A stretch of 64,000 nucleotides of DNA from Atherinomorus stipes. Lineage: Eukaryota; Chordata; Actinopteri; Atheriniformes; Atherinidae. Where the stretch lies: contig JALJCO010010564.1 in NCBI GenBank assembly GCA_023101725.1, positions 310,001-374,000 on the forward strand. The letters run 5' to 3'. Positions 1-13,019 of this stretch are shown here, piece after piece (position 1 is the first letter of the stretch; each line of letters begins with the position of its first letter). The notes under the pieces were generated by a model. The model did not search any database and was not told the DNA's origin. It saw only the letters and a list, made by a program, of their open reading frames with translations. A program made the position numbers and the translations under genes.

Positions 1-349
1 ACTGGAGTCACAAAAAGCTTAGAGAACCCATCTACAGTAGGTACTTACAGATCCACAGATTCATCCTGGAGGGTTACCAGGACAACGGTGAAGTGCTTCA
101 AATGTAATAACAAACTTCTTTTTTTTCTAATTATATTCTCTGCTGCTGCACCCTTTGTTTATCTGAAATACTGAAAATGTTAAATTTCCTGTTTTCAGAG
201 GCTCCACCCCCTGACAAGACAGTCCTCTCTGATTGGTCTAGTTTGGTTGGGACGTCTCAAAAAATAAAATATATGAAAATAAAAGAAAATAGAAAATGAC
301 TAAGGTCTTCAAGTGAATTGTTATCAGTGAAAGAAAGAAAGAATCAATA

Positions 350-401
<52 letters not shown>

Positions 402-408
402 ATCAATA

Positions 409-440
<32 letters not shown>

Positions 441-740
441 GAAATTAACTAAAAAGAAAAGAAAAAATTAAATTAAAGAAAATATAAAATTCCCCCAAAA
501 AACAGAAATGAAAATTAAGTAAAGCAATAAAAAATTAATTAATTAATCTAAGTCAAATTGAACAATGATTAATTAGTTAATTACAGTTTGATTTAATTTA
601 AACATGAAGAATAAAGTAATAGAAAAAAATACTCACGAAGAATCATCAACTTTGTGACGCTGTCGACTGCTTATATGTCCGACAATTCATTAAAAGATGT
701 TCTTGTGTTTGTGAGAAAATCTGATTATGAAACCTGAATC
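1..740. other. Intronic/upstream sequence, no exon seen
   Basis: AT-rich sequence upstream of the first visible doc2 exon. It holds an interrupted GAAA-type simple repeat and no splice-bounded reading frame that I recognise. The preceding C2A/linker exon of the gene is not found here and should lie before the window. Confidence 0.6.
330..440 (+). repeat. (GAAA)n microsatellite, interrupted
   Basis: Runs of AAAG/GAAA units interrupted by the same short spacer (GAATCAATAAAG) twice, suggesting that the array grew by duplicating a compound unit. Confidence 0.95.
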
Positions 741-2636
<1,896 letters not shown>

Positions 2637-3118
2637 TGCAGCCGGTGATCAGGAAGGCTTGTCGTTTCCCCCCAACTTTCATATAATGGAGTTCGCCGGG
2701 GTCCAAGTCAAAAAGATCCATAAAAGTCCACAAAAACTTGTCAATATTCCTCCACACTGCTCGTCCAATGTAATCCAAGTGTCCTGAGTGGGTAGCGTCC
2801 AGAATTTACTGGAAACAACATCATTTAGTATATTTTTAGAGCTTAAACAGTACTACATCGTATATCCTGCAAGTACGGCGATGCGCATTCACGAAACTAC
2901 GGAAGCCACGGCAGACAAGATCGCACGTTCTCTTTCTCTTTCTTTCTTTGTTTTAAATTAATATCCAACCCCTCTTGGACCCGCTTGTGTTGTCCCGGTT
3001 TGTCTGCAGCTCTGGCGCTCTTAGCACAATGTAAACAGCAAATTTTTTTCTTCTACGCTTGCATTATCGGCAAAGTAGGCTCTGAACGCCGAGGCTTCCA
3101 TGTGAATGCGCTTATGCG
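2637..3118 (-). mobile_element. Truncated copy of TTAA family 1 element
   Basis: It shares long stretches with the complete copies at 28224-29114 and 52701-64000, including the markers TGGAGTTCGCCGGGGTCC and GTGTCCTGAGTGGGTAGCG. It lacks the terminal TTAA-AGGAATAG end. The central, single-copy part (TTTGCTGTTTAC / ACAAGCGTAGAAGAAG region) runs as the reverse complement relative to the other copies. Because the arms are inverted repeats, this means the copy lies in the opposite orientation. Confidence 0.8.
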
Positions 3119-3128
3119 TTCTCTGACC

Positions 3129-3330
3129 TGTAGTCATCCTCCATGTTTGTTATCAGCTGCAGAACAGTGGTGTCATCTGCATATTTCAGCATCTTGACAG
3201 AAGTGGAAGCTGATTGGAGGTCATTGGTATAGAGGGAAAAGAGCCATGGGGATAGAACACAGCCCTGTGGCACCCTGATGTTGGTGGTCAGAGGGACAGA
3301 AGTGTTATTGATGTAATGGACTCAAAGAGG
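3129..3330 (-). pseudogene. LINE reverse transcriptase fragment (palm region)
   Basis: The minus-strand translation gives VPQGCVLSPWLFSLYTND, then KMLKYADDTTVLQL. These match the RT signature 'PQGxVLSPxLF' and the catalytic 'YADD' box of non-LTR retrotransposons (CR1/L2/Rex-like clades). The frame has a stop upstream and no adjoining RT domains, so this is a dead fragment. Its two halves join smoothly to no neighbouring LINE piece in the window. Confidence 0.8.
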
Positions 3331-3561
3331 AATTGGGACACCACTACCTTCACAGGAATGCACAAAATTTAGGGGTAAAGGGCAAAAAAGTAGGACTTGG
3401 GGGTGTATTGGGACAGGCACATTGTCCTACTGTAACTCTCTTTACCAAGGCCTTAATAAAAGGAGGCTGCAGGTGGCTCAGAATGTAGCAGCTCGTCTAC
3501 TGGCTGGTAAACATCACCCCCATCCTGGCTTGCCGACACTGGCTCCCTGTGTCGTTCAGAG

Positions 3562-5266
3562 TTCAATACAAAATGTCTCAGTTTTGCCAGAAAGCATCTT
3601 GATGATCCCCAAGACTTTTGGGGAAAATACTCTGTGGACTGACGAGACAAAAGTTGAACTTTCTGGAAGGTGTAGGTCCCATTACATCTGGCGTGAAAGT
3701 AACACAGCATTTCAGAAAAGGAACATCATACCAAAAGTAAAATATGGCGATTTAAGTGTGATGCTCTGGGGCTGTTTTGCTGCTTCAGGACCTTGAAGAC
3801 TTGCTGTGGTAAATGGAACCATGAATTCTGCTGTCAACCAAAAGCTGAAGAGAAGCGCATCTGTGGTGACCTAAGTTCTTCAGCAGGACAATGATCCAAA
3901 ACACACCAGCAAGTCCACCTCTGAATGGCTTAAGAACAACAAAATGAAGACTTTGGAGTGGCCTAGTCAAAGTCCCCACCTGAATGTGATTGAGATACTG
4001 TGGCATGACCTTAAAAAGGTGGTTCATGCTGGAAAACCCTCCAATGTGGCTGAATTACAACAATTGACCTATGGCTAAGCCACGCCCCCTCCACTCACTC
4101 GGACAAACAACATTCGGTGACAGGCGCTATGTGACATCTCGGGAGATGACAGCTGTCAACACGGACAGCAGACGCGTGATCAGACAGAAAGATCATGTCA
4201 AGATAAATTAAAAAACATAAAAACAAAACAAACAAAAAGAAATTGTTCACAAGTCTTAAACTGGGAATAGAAATCAGCCTGTGAGTCTCTGGAATGTGAT
4301 GAGTGTCGCTCCCTCAGTTTCTTGCACAAACTACTGCACGGCTGCTGTTGTTGTGCCAAAAAGTGATCATCTGACAAAAACTGATCAAACAGCCACGGAA
4401 GCGGAGCAGTCTGGAAGCCAGAGGCGTGTCGTTATCGACGCTACTACATGACAGCGTCTTATGTACCGTTGCCACGTACCAAAACTAGCATGTTTAGCTA
4501 GCGTTAGCCAACTTAAACTAACGTTAGGGAAGGTAACTTAATATTTCTTTCAAGCAAAGTGACAACATGTTGCCTCAAATACGATGTTCCCTTACCTTAG
4601 AACAGATGCAGACATCCTTGTTCATTTTATCCACGTTCAGTTGATGTTGTGGTCTGCTGCATAACTTTGGCTTGATGTGACTTGGTAAAAGGCAAAAAAT
4701 ACACCCCGTCACCCAGCCTCTCAGGATACCTAGTGTCAGAGTTGCATGTACCCCATGCACACGTTTGACCATTTTAAACTAAAAAGAACCCATAAAACAA
4801 ACAAAAACGGACTAACTTCAATGCATTTTCAATGGATGTTCAAGCAGAGAATGTCCGAGTATATGGGATAGCTGTGCGCACTGTGATTGGCTCATCACGT
4901 TTGGGGGCGTGGTTTAGCCATAAGTCAATTCTGCAAAGATGAGTGGAACAAAATTCCTTCACAGCGCTGTAGAAGACTCATTGGCAATTATCACAAACGC
5001 TTGATTGCAGTTGTTGCTGCGAAGGGTGGCCCAACCAGTTATTAGGTTTAGGGGCAATCACTTTTTCACACAGCGCCATGAGGTTTGGATTTTTTCCCCC
5101 TTAAAAATGAAAATCTTCATTCAAAAGCTGCATGTTGTGTTTACTTGTGTTATCTTTGTCTCACATTTAAATTTGTTTGACAATCTGAAGCATATAAGTG
5201 TGACAAATATGCAAAAAAAAAAAAAAGAAATCAGGAAGGGGGCAAACACTTTTTCACACAACTGTA
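3562..5266 (+). mobile_element. Tc1-like transposon remnant with a decayed transposase
   Basis: The reading frame carries WTDETKVELSGR (first catalytic Asp), an in-frame stop after WGCFAASGP, then VLQQDNDPKHTSK (second Asp) and HLNVIEILW (the Glu of DD34E; the usual 'SPDLNPIE' has His for Asp). After an 861-bp insertion the frame resumes with FCKDEWNKIPS and ends GGPTSY. The 3' end (CAATCACTTTTTCACACAG, then GCAAACACTTTTTCACACAAC and TA) is the standard Tc1 terminal region. The 5' end is missing. Stops and missing sequence make it inactive. Confidence 0.88.
4066..4926. mobile_element. MITE inserted in the Tc1 copy
   Basis: It is an 861-bp element with 24-bp terminal inverted repeats (start GACCTATGGCTAAGCCACGC, end GCGTGGTTTAGCCATAAGTC; two mismatches). 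It is flanked by AATT on both sides (4062-4065, 4927-4930). Removing it and one AATT restores the Tc1 frame exactly, so both boundaries are certain. No transposase is encoded. Confidence 0.9.
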
Positions 5267-5445
5267 AAACGAAAGGTGGGAGAGCCTTCTCTGTGTTTGC
5301 CCTCCTCTCTAGAACGCTTTACCGCCATCAATCAGGTCTGCTGAGTCCCTCACTGCTTATGAAACATTACTAAAAAAAACATTTCTACTTCACAAAGCCT
5401 TTGGTACTTAGCTCCTAAATAGTCTTTTACTTTAATTTATTGTCT

Positions 5446-5745
5446 TTACATTGCTCTTCTTTTGTAACCTGATTTCATCATCTGGGTGCGTTCAACAAGT
5501 ACACGCGGGGCGTTCCCTTTCCTCACGCACTCCATCTGAGAAGGCGACAGTGAGGTGATTTCGTCTGGATAGGAGCAATCACTAATCGCGGGTGGGACTT
5601 TTGAAGGATGGGCGGCGTTTTGGCCGGATGTGATGTAGAATCTGTTGCATATGTTGCCTTTTATCCGGAGGTTTTCTTTGCACATTCGACAAAAGTCGTT
5701 CACAGACTGTACACCGCTCGTACTAGCTGTCGCCGCCGCCGCCAT
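5446..5745 (-). CDS. Unrecognised 99-codon ORF with a CxxC pair
   Basis: The ORF starts with Met-Ala4-Thr-Ala and contains FCRMCKENLRIKGNIC, that is, a Cys-x2-Cys motif in a basic stretch, which resembles the N-terminal zinc-finger end of a transposase or transposon-derived protein. The start codon follows a CpG-rich stretch (CAACATGGCGGCGG). Nothing in cis continues the protein, and it lies inside a repeat block. It could equally be the captured first exon of a host gene or chance. I do not assign a function. Confidence 0.2.
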   Translation of the reverse strand: MAAAATASTSGVQSVNDFCRMCKENLRIKGNICNRFYITSGQNAAHPSKVPPAISDCSYPDEITSLSPSQMECVRKGNAPRVLVERTQMMKSGYKRRAM

Positions 5746-5907
5746 GTTGTTGTTCTGGTGTCGCTCTGAGTTGCGTCACGGGTTGCGTCATTCGGTTCAA
5801 CGTGAGTGGCTGAAGTAGCGTGTCAGTCAAGATGACGGACAGATCTTCTATCCAATCACATGCAAGAGTTTTAGAAAAAAAAGACTAATTTGAAATGACA
5901 TCAGGTT
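5466..5907. mobile_element. Short inverted-repeat element, CpG-rich
   Basis: The ends AACCTGATTTCATCA and TGACATCAGGTT are near-inverted copies. The interior is CpG-rich, unlike its flanks, and contains a 99-codon open frame on the minus strand. No target duplication is clear. It may have arrived together with the adjoining SINE-like repeat, since both lie between the TACATTGCT repeats. Confidence 0.5.
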
Positions 5908-5956
5908 CTCCCTCCCAGATGGTATTGCAAATACCAGGTGGGAGAGTCAGGTTACT

Positions 5957-6344
5957 TTTTTGGGCTGCACGGTGGTGTGGTGGTTAACACTGCAGCGTCA
6001 CAGTAAGAAGGTTGCTGGTTCAATTACCGGCTGGGGAGGGGGTTCAAACAATTCCAACTGTGGCCTTCCTGTGTGGAGTTTGCATGTTCTCCCCATGTAT
6101 GCGTGGGTTCTACTCCAGCTTCCTCCCACCATCCAAACACATGCATGTTAGGTCAATTGGACACTCTAGATTGTCCCTAGGAGTGAATGTGAGTGTGAAT
6201 GGTTGTCTGTCTCTCTGTGTTGGTCCTGTGACAGACTGGCGACCTGTCCAGGGTGTACCCCGCCTCTAGCCTGATAATAGCTGGGATAGGCTCCAGAAAC
6301 CCCCGCAACCCTGAACTGGATAAGCAGTACAGAAAATGACTGAC
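5957..6344 (+). mobile_element. SINE-like abundant fish repeat
   Basis: It begins with GGGCTGCACGGTGGTGTGG and continues GGTTAACACTGCAG, GTGGAGTTTGCATGTTCTCC, GACCTGTCCAGGGTGTACCC and GATAAGCAGTACAGAAAATG. This order is familiar from a highly repeated interspersed element of teleosts. It is followed by the second copy of the TACATTGCT direct repeat. Confidence 0.75.
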
Positions 6345-6480
6345 TACATTGCTTTTAGATTTTTATTCTGTGTGTTTTTTTGGTGCTTTTTTTTTATTAT
6401 GTTTTATTGTTGTAAAGCACCTTCATCTGTCTTTGTCAGTGTAAGAGTGCTTCAGAAATAAAGTGAACTTGAACTTGAAC

Positions 6481-8533
6481 TACCACTTACCCCCACCCCA
6501 CTGTCCTAACAGGAGTGAGACAGTCCTCCCCCTACACCAGAACACACAAAATAAGGGGGAGAATTGGGATTGGGCCTTAATCTTCCAAATATAGAGTACA
6601 CATAGTTTTATTGTACAACACACTCGCCGTCCACTTTATCAGGTCTTCTCATTCGGTCACTTATTACAAATATCTAATCAGCCAATCAAACGGTATCTGT
6701 AGGGTTTCCAGAGAATGGTCTGAAGAAAAGGAAATATCCAGTGAGCAGCGGTGACGCCTGTATTTCTTCCTTCAATAATGGATTTTCTAATATATCCTGT
6801 TTTCAATTAACTTTTAGTCCGGTGTCTCCACGTGACGCAGTGGAAAATATAGCATTTCAATATGTTTTCATTTGTGATTTCAGCCTTCATATTTCGATTT
6901 GCCCTGAACTAATCTTTATTAAAGAAATAAGAACAGAATCAGTTTTGTTTTGAACACATTGCGGTACCAATTTCATGGATGTCAACCAATGATTTCACCA
7001 GAAGAAGGTTCAGAGAGTCACCCGTACCGTTAACAACCCGCCCGGGGCCACATGAATATTGATACCAGTTTCATGGTAAACTGGACTTTACTGGTGCAGA
7101 CATTTCACTTTTATCAGACAAATATGATCAGTCCACGAACCTTTCACATACAAAATAAAAAACTCATGAAGAGACGAGTCCTTGTCAATTCTCTTCCAAG
7201 CACCAGAGGTTATACTGATGCTATTTTTAGTGGTTGTACAAGACAATATAAGAGCGCTAGAATGGATTTTCTGGCCAAGCTGACATCGTAGCAGAAAACC
7301 ACCGGAGATTATCAGCTGCATGAAAGACGCAGCGCAAGAGACCATCCACAGGTCTGTGATTTGAAGGAAGTCCTATTTATCACACCTGAACATTTCCTAA
7401 GTCTTTCATCTGGCTGAGCAATGAAAGTGCAATTAATTTCTCACTCTGCCGTGCACACCCTGAGAACAAAAGCGTTGCAGAAGAGAGGGGCTGGCAACAA
7501 TTTTCCAACAGTCTGAGGTTGAGCAAATCTCCGTGGAGCTTGAAGGACACAGTGCAGATTGTAATAGATTGACTGACTGGTGCGAGCGGGAACACAGGAA
7601 ATGGATCCGCTGCCAGATAAACAGCGCTGCACGCCGAGCTGACATCTACAGAGTCGCTGCTGACACCTGCATAGTTAGTGGTTTGCTGTACGGTGTGTTT
7701 AATGGCACACACATCCTTAAAATGCATGTGGTGTTTCAAGACATGCATTAGCCGACGAGGTGGTCATGAGAAATAAGTAAAGCCTTCCCTAATGCTTTTT
7801 CAGTCAATGACAAATGCATCTCACCAAGGTTAGACGGGAAAGGCCGAAAATCATAAGAACACACACGTTTCTGTTGTTTCTGCAGCCAAACAATGAAAAT
7901 GCACTCTATTAAATTACAGTTTAAATCATCATATTACACAATAGAGTCCCTCTGCACGCTGAGTCAGTGGTCCCAATGCTTGACAACAGTTAGCTTCAGT
8001 GCAATATCCTCATCAATAACAATTTCATCTCCAACCCCTCCTGGGCAAAGTTGATGAGCAATAGCTCACTTATTCTCCCTTTAAGTCTGTGGGTGGTCCA
8101 TGGAAATTTCAGCCCCTGTGGGTCCATGGAGCAGATAAAAAGAAGAAGGATGTGATGAGCTACTATACCACATCACAACAACAATATTGGCAGAAAATAT
8201 CCTCCTCATAAACGAGAGTTGCGAAACGGCATCATCTGTGCAGGGTTTGAGAAAAGTTCAGCCTGCCTTTTGCATAATTTATAGAGGCAGAACAGAAGGA
8301 AATGTCTAACCTTCACACACACATACATCAGCGGTACATTGTCAAACACACATCCCTGCACCCAGGGCAACAGTGGCAACAAGAATTTGTTTTCACCACT
8401 GACTCACGACTGCAGCCGGACGGGGATAAATAACACAGTGTTGTTTAGTTTTTATAGGAGCTCCAGCAACACCTCGGTAAATTAAAGCACACATTTATCT
8501 TCCTGGTGTTTGAGCAAATGGTAAAACCTTACA
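6481..8533 (+). other. Intron, nothing recognised
   Basis: No exon, transposase or strong repeat was seen. The open frames here are short and without familiar motifs. Part of 6481-6580 looks like the end of an unidentified repeat. Confidence 0.5.
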
Positions 8534-10439
8534 CAGGGTTCCCATGCCTTCTGGAAAATGATTGAACATTTTTCCAGTCATGGAAATCACATGGAAAATT
8601 AGAAAGAGTAAAATGTCCTGAAAAAGCTTAAGTTGTCCTGGAAAATGATTCTTCCTCTCTCTACTTCTCTGCATTGTGGCTGAACACAAACAGGTTAAAC
8701 ATTTAACACATACATGTTTGTTTTCAGCTGCTTTAAACAGCAACTTTAAACAGTAGCTTCTATGCTTCGTCGCTGCTTCGTCGCTACTTCGTCGCTACTT
8801 CGTCGCTACTTCGTCGCTACTTCGTCGCTACTTCGTCGCTACTTCGTCTCTGTTTAGTCTGCTATATCGGTGTTTTGTTGGTACTTTGTCGCCGCTTCAT
8901 CTCCACTTCGTCTCTGTTTCGTTTCTGCTTCGTCTCTACTTTGTCGCTGCTTCATCTCTGTTTAGTCTGCTTCGTCGCTGCATCATCGCTGCTTCGTCTC
9001 TATTTAGTCTGCTTCGTCACTGCTACGTTGCTGCTTCATCTACGCTTCGTCTCTGCCTCGTCTCTGTTTAGTCTGCTTCATCTCTTTTTCGTTCGTCTCT
9101 ACTTAGTTTGTCACTACTTCGTTCATAGCTACTTCATTCATTGCTGCTTCGTCTTTGTTTAGTCTGCTTCGTTACTGCTTTATCGGTGCTTCGTCTCTGT
9201 TTAGTCTGCTTCGTTACTGCTTTATCGCTGCTTTGTCTCTGTTTAGTCTGCTTCGTTACTGCTTTATCGCTGCTTTGTCTCTGTTTAGTCTGCTTCGTTA
9301 CTGCTTTATCGCTGCTTTGTCTCTGTTTAGTCTGCTTCGTTACTGCTTTATCGCTGCTTTGTCTCTGCTTAGTCTGCTTCATTGTGGCTTCATTGCCGCT
9401 TCGTCTCTATTCAGTCTGTTTCGTCACTGCTACGTTGCTGCTTCATCTATGCCTCGTCTCTGCCTCATCTCGGCCTCGTCTCTGTTTAGTCTGCTTCATC
9501 TCTGCTTCGTTAGTTGCTACTTTGTTAGTTGCTAATTTGTTCGTTGCTACTTCGTTCTTTGCTACTTAGTTCGTCACTACTTAGTTTGTCACTACTTAGT
9601 TCGTCATTACTTAGTTTGTCACTACTTAGTTCATCATTACTTCATTCATTGCTAATTAGTTCATCGCTACTTCGTCTCTGTTTAGTCTGCCTCGTCACTG
9701 CTTCATCGCTGCTTCGTCTCTATTTAGTGTGCTTCATCACTGCTTCATCGCCGCTTCGTCTCTATTTAGTCTGTTTCGTCACTGCTACGTTGCTGCTTCA
9801 TCTATGCCTCGTCTCGGCCTCGTCTCTGTTTAGTCTGCTTCATCTCTGCTTCGTTAGTTGCTACTTCGTTCGTTGCTACTTCGTTCTTTGCTACTTCGTT
9901 CGTCACTACTTAGTTTGTCACTACTGAGTTCGTCATTACTTCATTCATTGCTAATTAGTTCATCGCTACTTTGTCTCTGTTTAGTCTGTTTTGTCACTGC
10001 TACATTGCTGCTTCATCTTTGCTTTGTCTACACTTCGTCTACACTTCGTCTGCGCCTCGTCTCCATTTAGTCTGTTTCATCTCTGCTTCGTTCGTTGCTA
10101 CTTTGTGCTACTTCGTTCGTCGCTACTTCGTCTCTGTTTAGTCTGCTTCATCTCCGCTTCATCGCCACTTCATCTCTGCTTTGTCCCTGCTTCATCGCTG
10201 CCTCGTCGTTGCCTCTGCTACTTTGTCGCTGGTTCGTCGCGACAAAGTAGCGACGAACTTTTATTTTGCTGCACAAAATAAAAGGTGCATTTGTAGAAAA
10301 AAACCTTTCTCCAAAAGTTTGGGGTGGAATTTATTAGTTTATATTGAGAAAACTTGACTCGTACTGTAGCAGCTGGAAAAGTCCTGAAAATGTCCTGGAA
10401 AAGTCCTGGAAAAACACTTCAAGAAAAGAGTGGGAACTG
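8534..10439. mobile_element. hAT-like element carrying a minisatellite
   Basis: The ends CAGGGTTCCCA and TGGGAACTG form a short inverted repeat of hAT type. The flanks ACCTTACA (8526-8533) and TGCTTACA (10440-10447) agree at six of eight bases, compatible with an aged 8-bp duplication. The subterminal sequence on both sides consists of CTGGAAAA-type motifs. Between them lies the 1.5 kb minisatellite described separately. There is no transposase. Confidence 0.65.
8763..10235 (+). repeat. 1.5 kb minisatellite, 12-bp core with a 42-bp higher-order unit
   Basis: The simplest unit is CTTCGTCGCTAC, repeated at 8763-8850. Between about 9157 and 9370 the array becomes a 42-bp higher-order repeat (GTTTAGTCTGCTTCGTTACT...), five nearly identical copies spaced exactly 42 bp apart. 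Since 42 is divisible by three, long Leu/Cys/Val-rich frames are open through it; these are not genes. The array ends in an inverted repeat, GTTCGTCGC-GACAAAGTA-GCGACGAAC. Confidence 0.95.
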
Positions 10440-10447
10440 TGCTTACA

Positions 10448-11067
10448 GTGATGGTACAAATCATTCTTAAATGCTGAACTTATGATGAGCTAATGCATTA
10501 ATTACTCATGGATACCAGTTGCTCATCATAAACTAATGATGATCTCAGTGTGGATTTAGATCACTTCACACGTAATAGATTATCCATTGATAATATATTG
10601 TTTATTCATGCATACATCTATGTTTCCACAAATTTTCCAGTTTAGACCCAAATACACTATATATACTATATTTCCCTTTTTTATAGAATTGTGCGAAAAT
10701 TGTGAACATTTCACTCTGGCAAGAGAACCAGATACTTTTTGTAAACCATAATATTTTGAAAATAAAAGTTCCTTCCAGTAAGCTTTGATCCGAGTGCATT
10801 TTTGACATCTTTTGTTTTAAAAGGGGAAAATGTGAAGTAGTAATTACTTCAAATTGAATTTGATGTTCTTCCTCCTACTCCTTTTCAAATATGTAGATGG
10901 TTATTCTTTTCTCTCTTCTTTTTACTTGAACCTATTCATCTATTTGTTATCTGATTTATTGTTTAACTGAATGTTCGAACATGAAACTTTCAACGAAAAA
11001 TGTCTTGTTCAAATTTGTGGAGGACTTTTGGCTGGAAGTGTCTTGTCAGATATTTTATTACACTTAC
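10448..11067 (+). other. Intron, nothing recognised
   Basis: AT-rich sequence; no exon, RNA or repeat identified. Confidence 0.5.
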
Positions 11068-11330
11068 TTAAGCCCCTTTCAGATTTGCACTGGAAAGCGG
11101 AAATATTGCGGACTCTGTCCTTTATAACGTCTGCATTCAGACATGCGTTCCGCTCTTTTACCTTGGAAATGTAGCGGACATGTACCGGCTGGACCTCATG
11201 TCATAAGAATGGAAATGTTGCGGCACGTCGTTTTGACTGAACGCACAAGAAAATGTTTCGGACAAAGTTCAAAGGAGAGTGGGGCTGTGCTGATTTTTCC
11301 GCAACAATTCCTGATGTCTGAAAGCACCCA
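11068..11330. mobile_element. Possible MITE
   Basis: Starts AAGCCCCTTTCAGAT and ends ATGTCTGAAAGCACCC, which are roughly inverted versions of each other. No clear target duplication was found, so this is a weak call. Confidence 0.35.
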
Positions 11331-11364
11331 GGACGGGATAAGTCCGCCACGAAGTGGATCTCAA

Positions 11365-11700
11365 GAAGCTGACCATTTTCATTTATTTTGGGCTTGCTCA
11401 AAAATATTACCTTTCTGGTGTGAAACATATGTAGTGCTTTTGATCATATTTGACAATGAAGTCAGATTCAACTGGAGTGAACTTCTCTTTGGGTTGATTA
11501 AATCAAAGAAAATGATCCATAAAAAACAATATTTGTTAGGAATTTTGAGTTTAGCTGCCAGAAATGCAATAACGAGAAAATGGCTCAAACCTATCCCTCC
11601 AGATATTGAAGATTGGCATGATATTATCTATTATATTTATTGAATGGAAAAATGACCTTTGGGAGAGGTGGAGGAGATACATCTCCTTGAAATGCCCCTC
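11365..11700 (+). pseudogene. L1-type ORF2 C-terminal fragment
   Basis: The frame gives HLFWACSKILPFW, then KKQYLLGILSLAARNAI and TRKWLKPIPPDIEDWHDI, ending IYYIY-stop-MEK. This is the characteristic C-terminal block of fish L1 ORF2 (a zinc-finger-like F/WxCxxxxPFW followed by 'A..AITR.WL....P'). Only this end is present, which fits 5' truncation, and a stop replaces the next codon. Confidence 0.8.
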
Positions 11701-11771
11701 TTTTGTTTCATTCATGTTTCTTTGTATGAATTTTTTTCCCTGTCTCTTATGTCAATAGACCTGAACACTGA

Positions 11772-12286
11772 TACAGTCGTCCTCAAAATTATTCATACCC
11801 TCCAGTTAAAGAAAAGGCCAAAGTCACGATGGTAATTCAAATAACAAGAAACTAAAGAAACTAATAATAAATAAAAATTTACAAAATTATAATTCAAGAA
11901 CAGAAAATATTGATTTAAAATTTTTGTTTAAGAAATAATGTAGCAAAACTATCCCAGACTCATAAGAGCACCTTTCCCATGAACAGTGGACCAACATACC
12001 TGTCATCAGGTGCAGACGTCTGATTACAGTGATGGTCTCAAAGTGTTGCTCAACAACATTTTAGCTTCGGAGCCCCATCATACTTGTTTACTTGTTTGTT
12101 TGTTTTTTTAGTTTGTTTTGAATATTTCTGTTGAACCAAAATACAAATACAGTGTCATGATTTTTTTTATAATTTTTTTTTATTTATTATGACTTTTCTC
12201 AATTTCAACTTATTTCACTGATGGCAGATTTTTTTTTCTTCTATTATTAATTGGAAGGTAGGAATAATTTTGAGGAAAACTATGTA
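11772..12286. mobile_element. Tc1/mariner-type MITE
   Basis: Left end TACAGTCGTCCTCAAAATTA and right end TAATTTTGAGGAAAACTATG-TA are inverted versions, with TA at both outer edges. There is no transposase. A related right end occurs at 50030-50206. Confidence 0.75.
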
Positions 12287-13019
12287 TTCTTGTATTTTAT
12301 ACATACATATATATATCTACATATATATATATGTATGTCTATTATGAAGGTATAGTCACTTAAGAACATTATGTTGAAGAAATCACGTTATTCACACGTA
12401 TTATATGCTCCAATAGGTACATGTATATATGTGTGCATGTATATTTTTGTATGAACATACACGTATGAGTTTAGGTGTATATAATGCGGCTTTGCAAGAT
12501 ATGTTTAGGTGTATATAAATGAAGGGGAATGAGATAATATACCCCCCACATTTTTTGTCTTTTTTATTAATATTTTGTGGTATGTTTTCAATGTTTTGAT
12601 CTTTTTTCTTCAAAAAAAAAAAAAAGAGAGAAAAGTGAAACAGTTTATGTACCTCCAAATCTCTGCTAAGTATGTGTATTATATAAAAAAAATGGATGCA
12701 GTTGCTCAATAAATGTAAAAAAATAAATAAATAACTGCATATTTGAAATAAATAAGAAATAAAATAATAATAATCAAAAACAAGTTCACTTGGGGGGATA
12801 TGCATTTATCTTGAAACCATCATTAATTGATGATTAAATATTAATGGGAAGGGATTTACCGGTAATGACCATATACCAATGTACCAACACAAACTTCTTT
12901 GGGATAGTCTTCCATAAAAAGAAAAGAAAATCAATGTTTTGAAAATAAATTATAGCATAATTTGATCTAATGTGGAAAAATTGTTGAGATATTTATGAAT
13001 GCAAGAATTAATGAATGAA
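12287..13019 (+). other. AT-rich intron, nothing recognised
   Basis: Low-complexity TATA/ATGTATAT sequence and A/T runs; no exon. Confidence 0.5.

Larger units (their letters stand above)
3421..6480 (+). mobile_element. L2/CR1-like LINE 3' fragment, interrupted by later insertions
   Basis: Three segments belong together: 3421-3561, 5267-5455 and 6354-6480. The first encodes SYCNSLYQGL...VAQNVAARLLAG, the conserved region after the RT domain. The second resumes with GGRAFSVFA, the expected downstream 'GERAFSVxAP' box. The third is a 3' tail ending in AATAAAG and a short GAACTT repeat. A Tc1 copy separates the first two and a SINE-plus-MITE block separates the last two. The direct repeat TACATTGCT (5447-5455 and 6345-6353) marks the second insertion site. 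Confidence 0.75.

Noticed and set aside
1..110. Possible preceding doc2 exon at the window start
   Set aside because: No frame gives the expected C2A-linker residues and no matching donor/acceptor pair was seen.
8875..10281. Series of Leu/Cys/Val- and Ser-rich frames of up to 142 codons
   Set aside because: They are produced by a minisatellite whose 42-bp unit is divisible by three.
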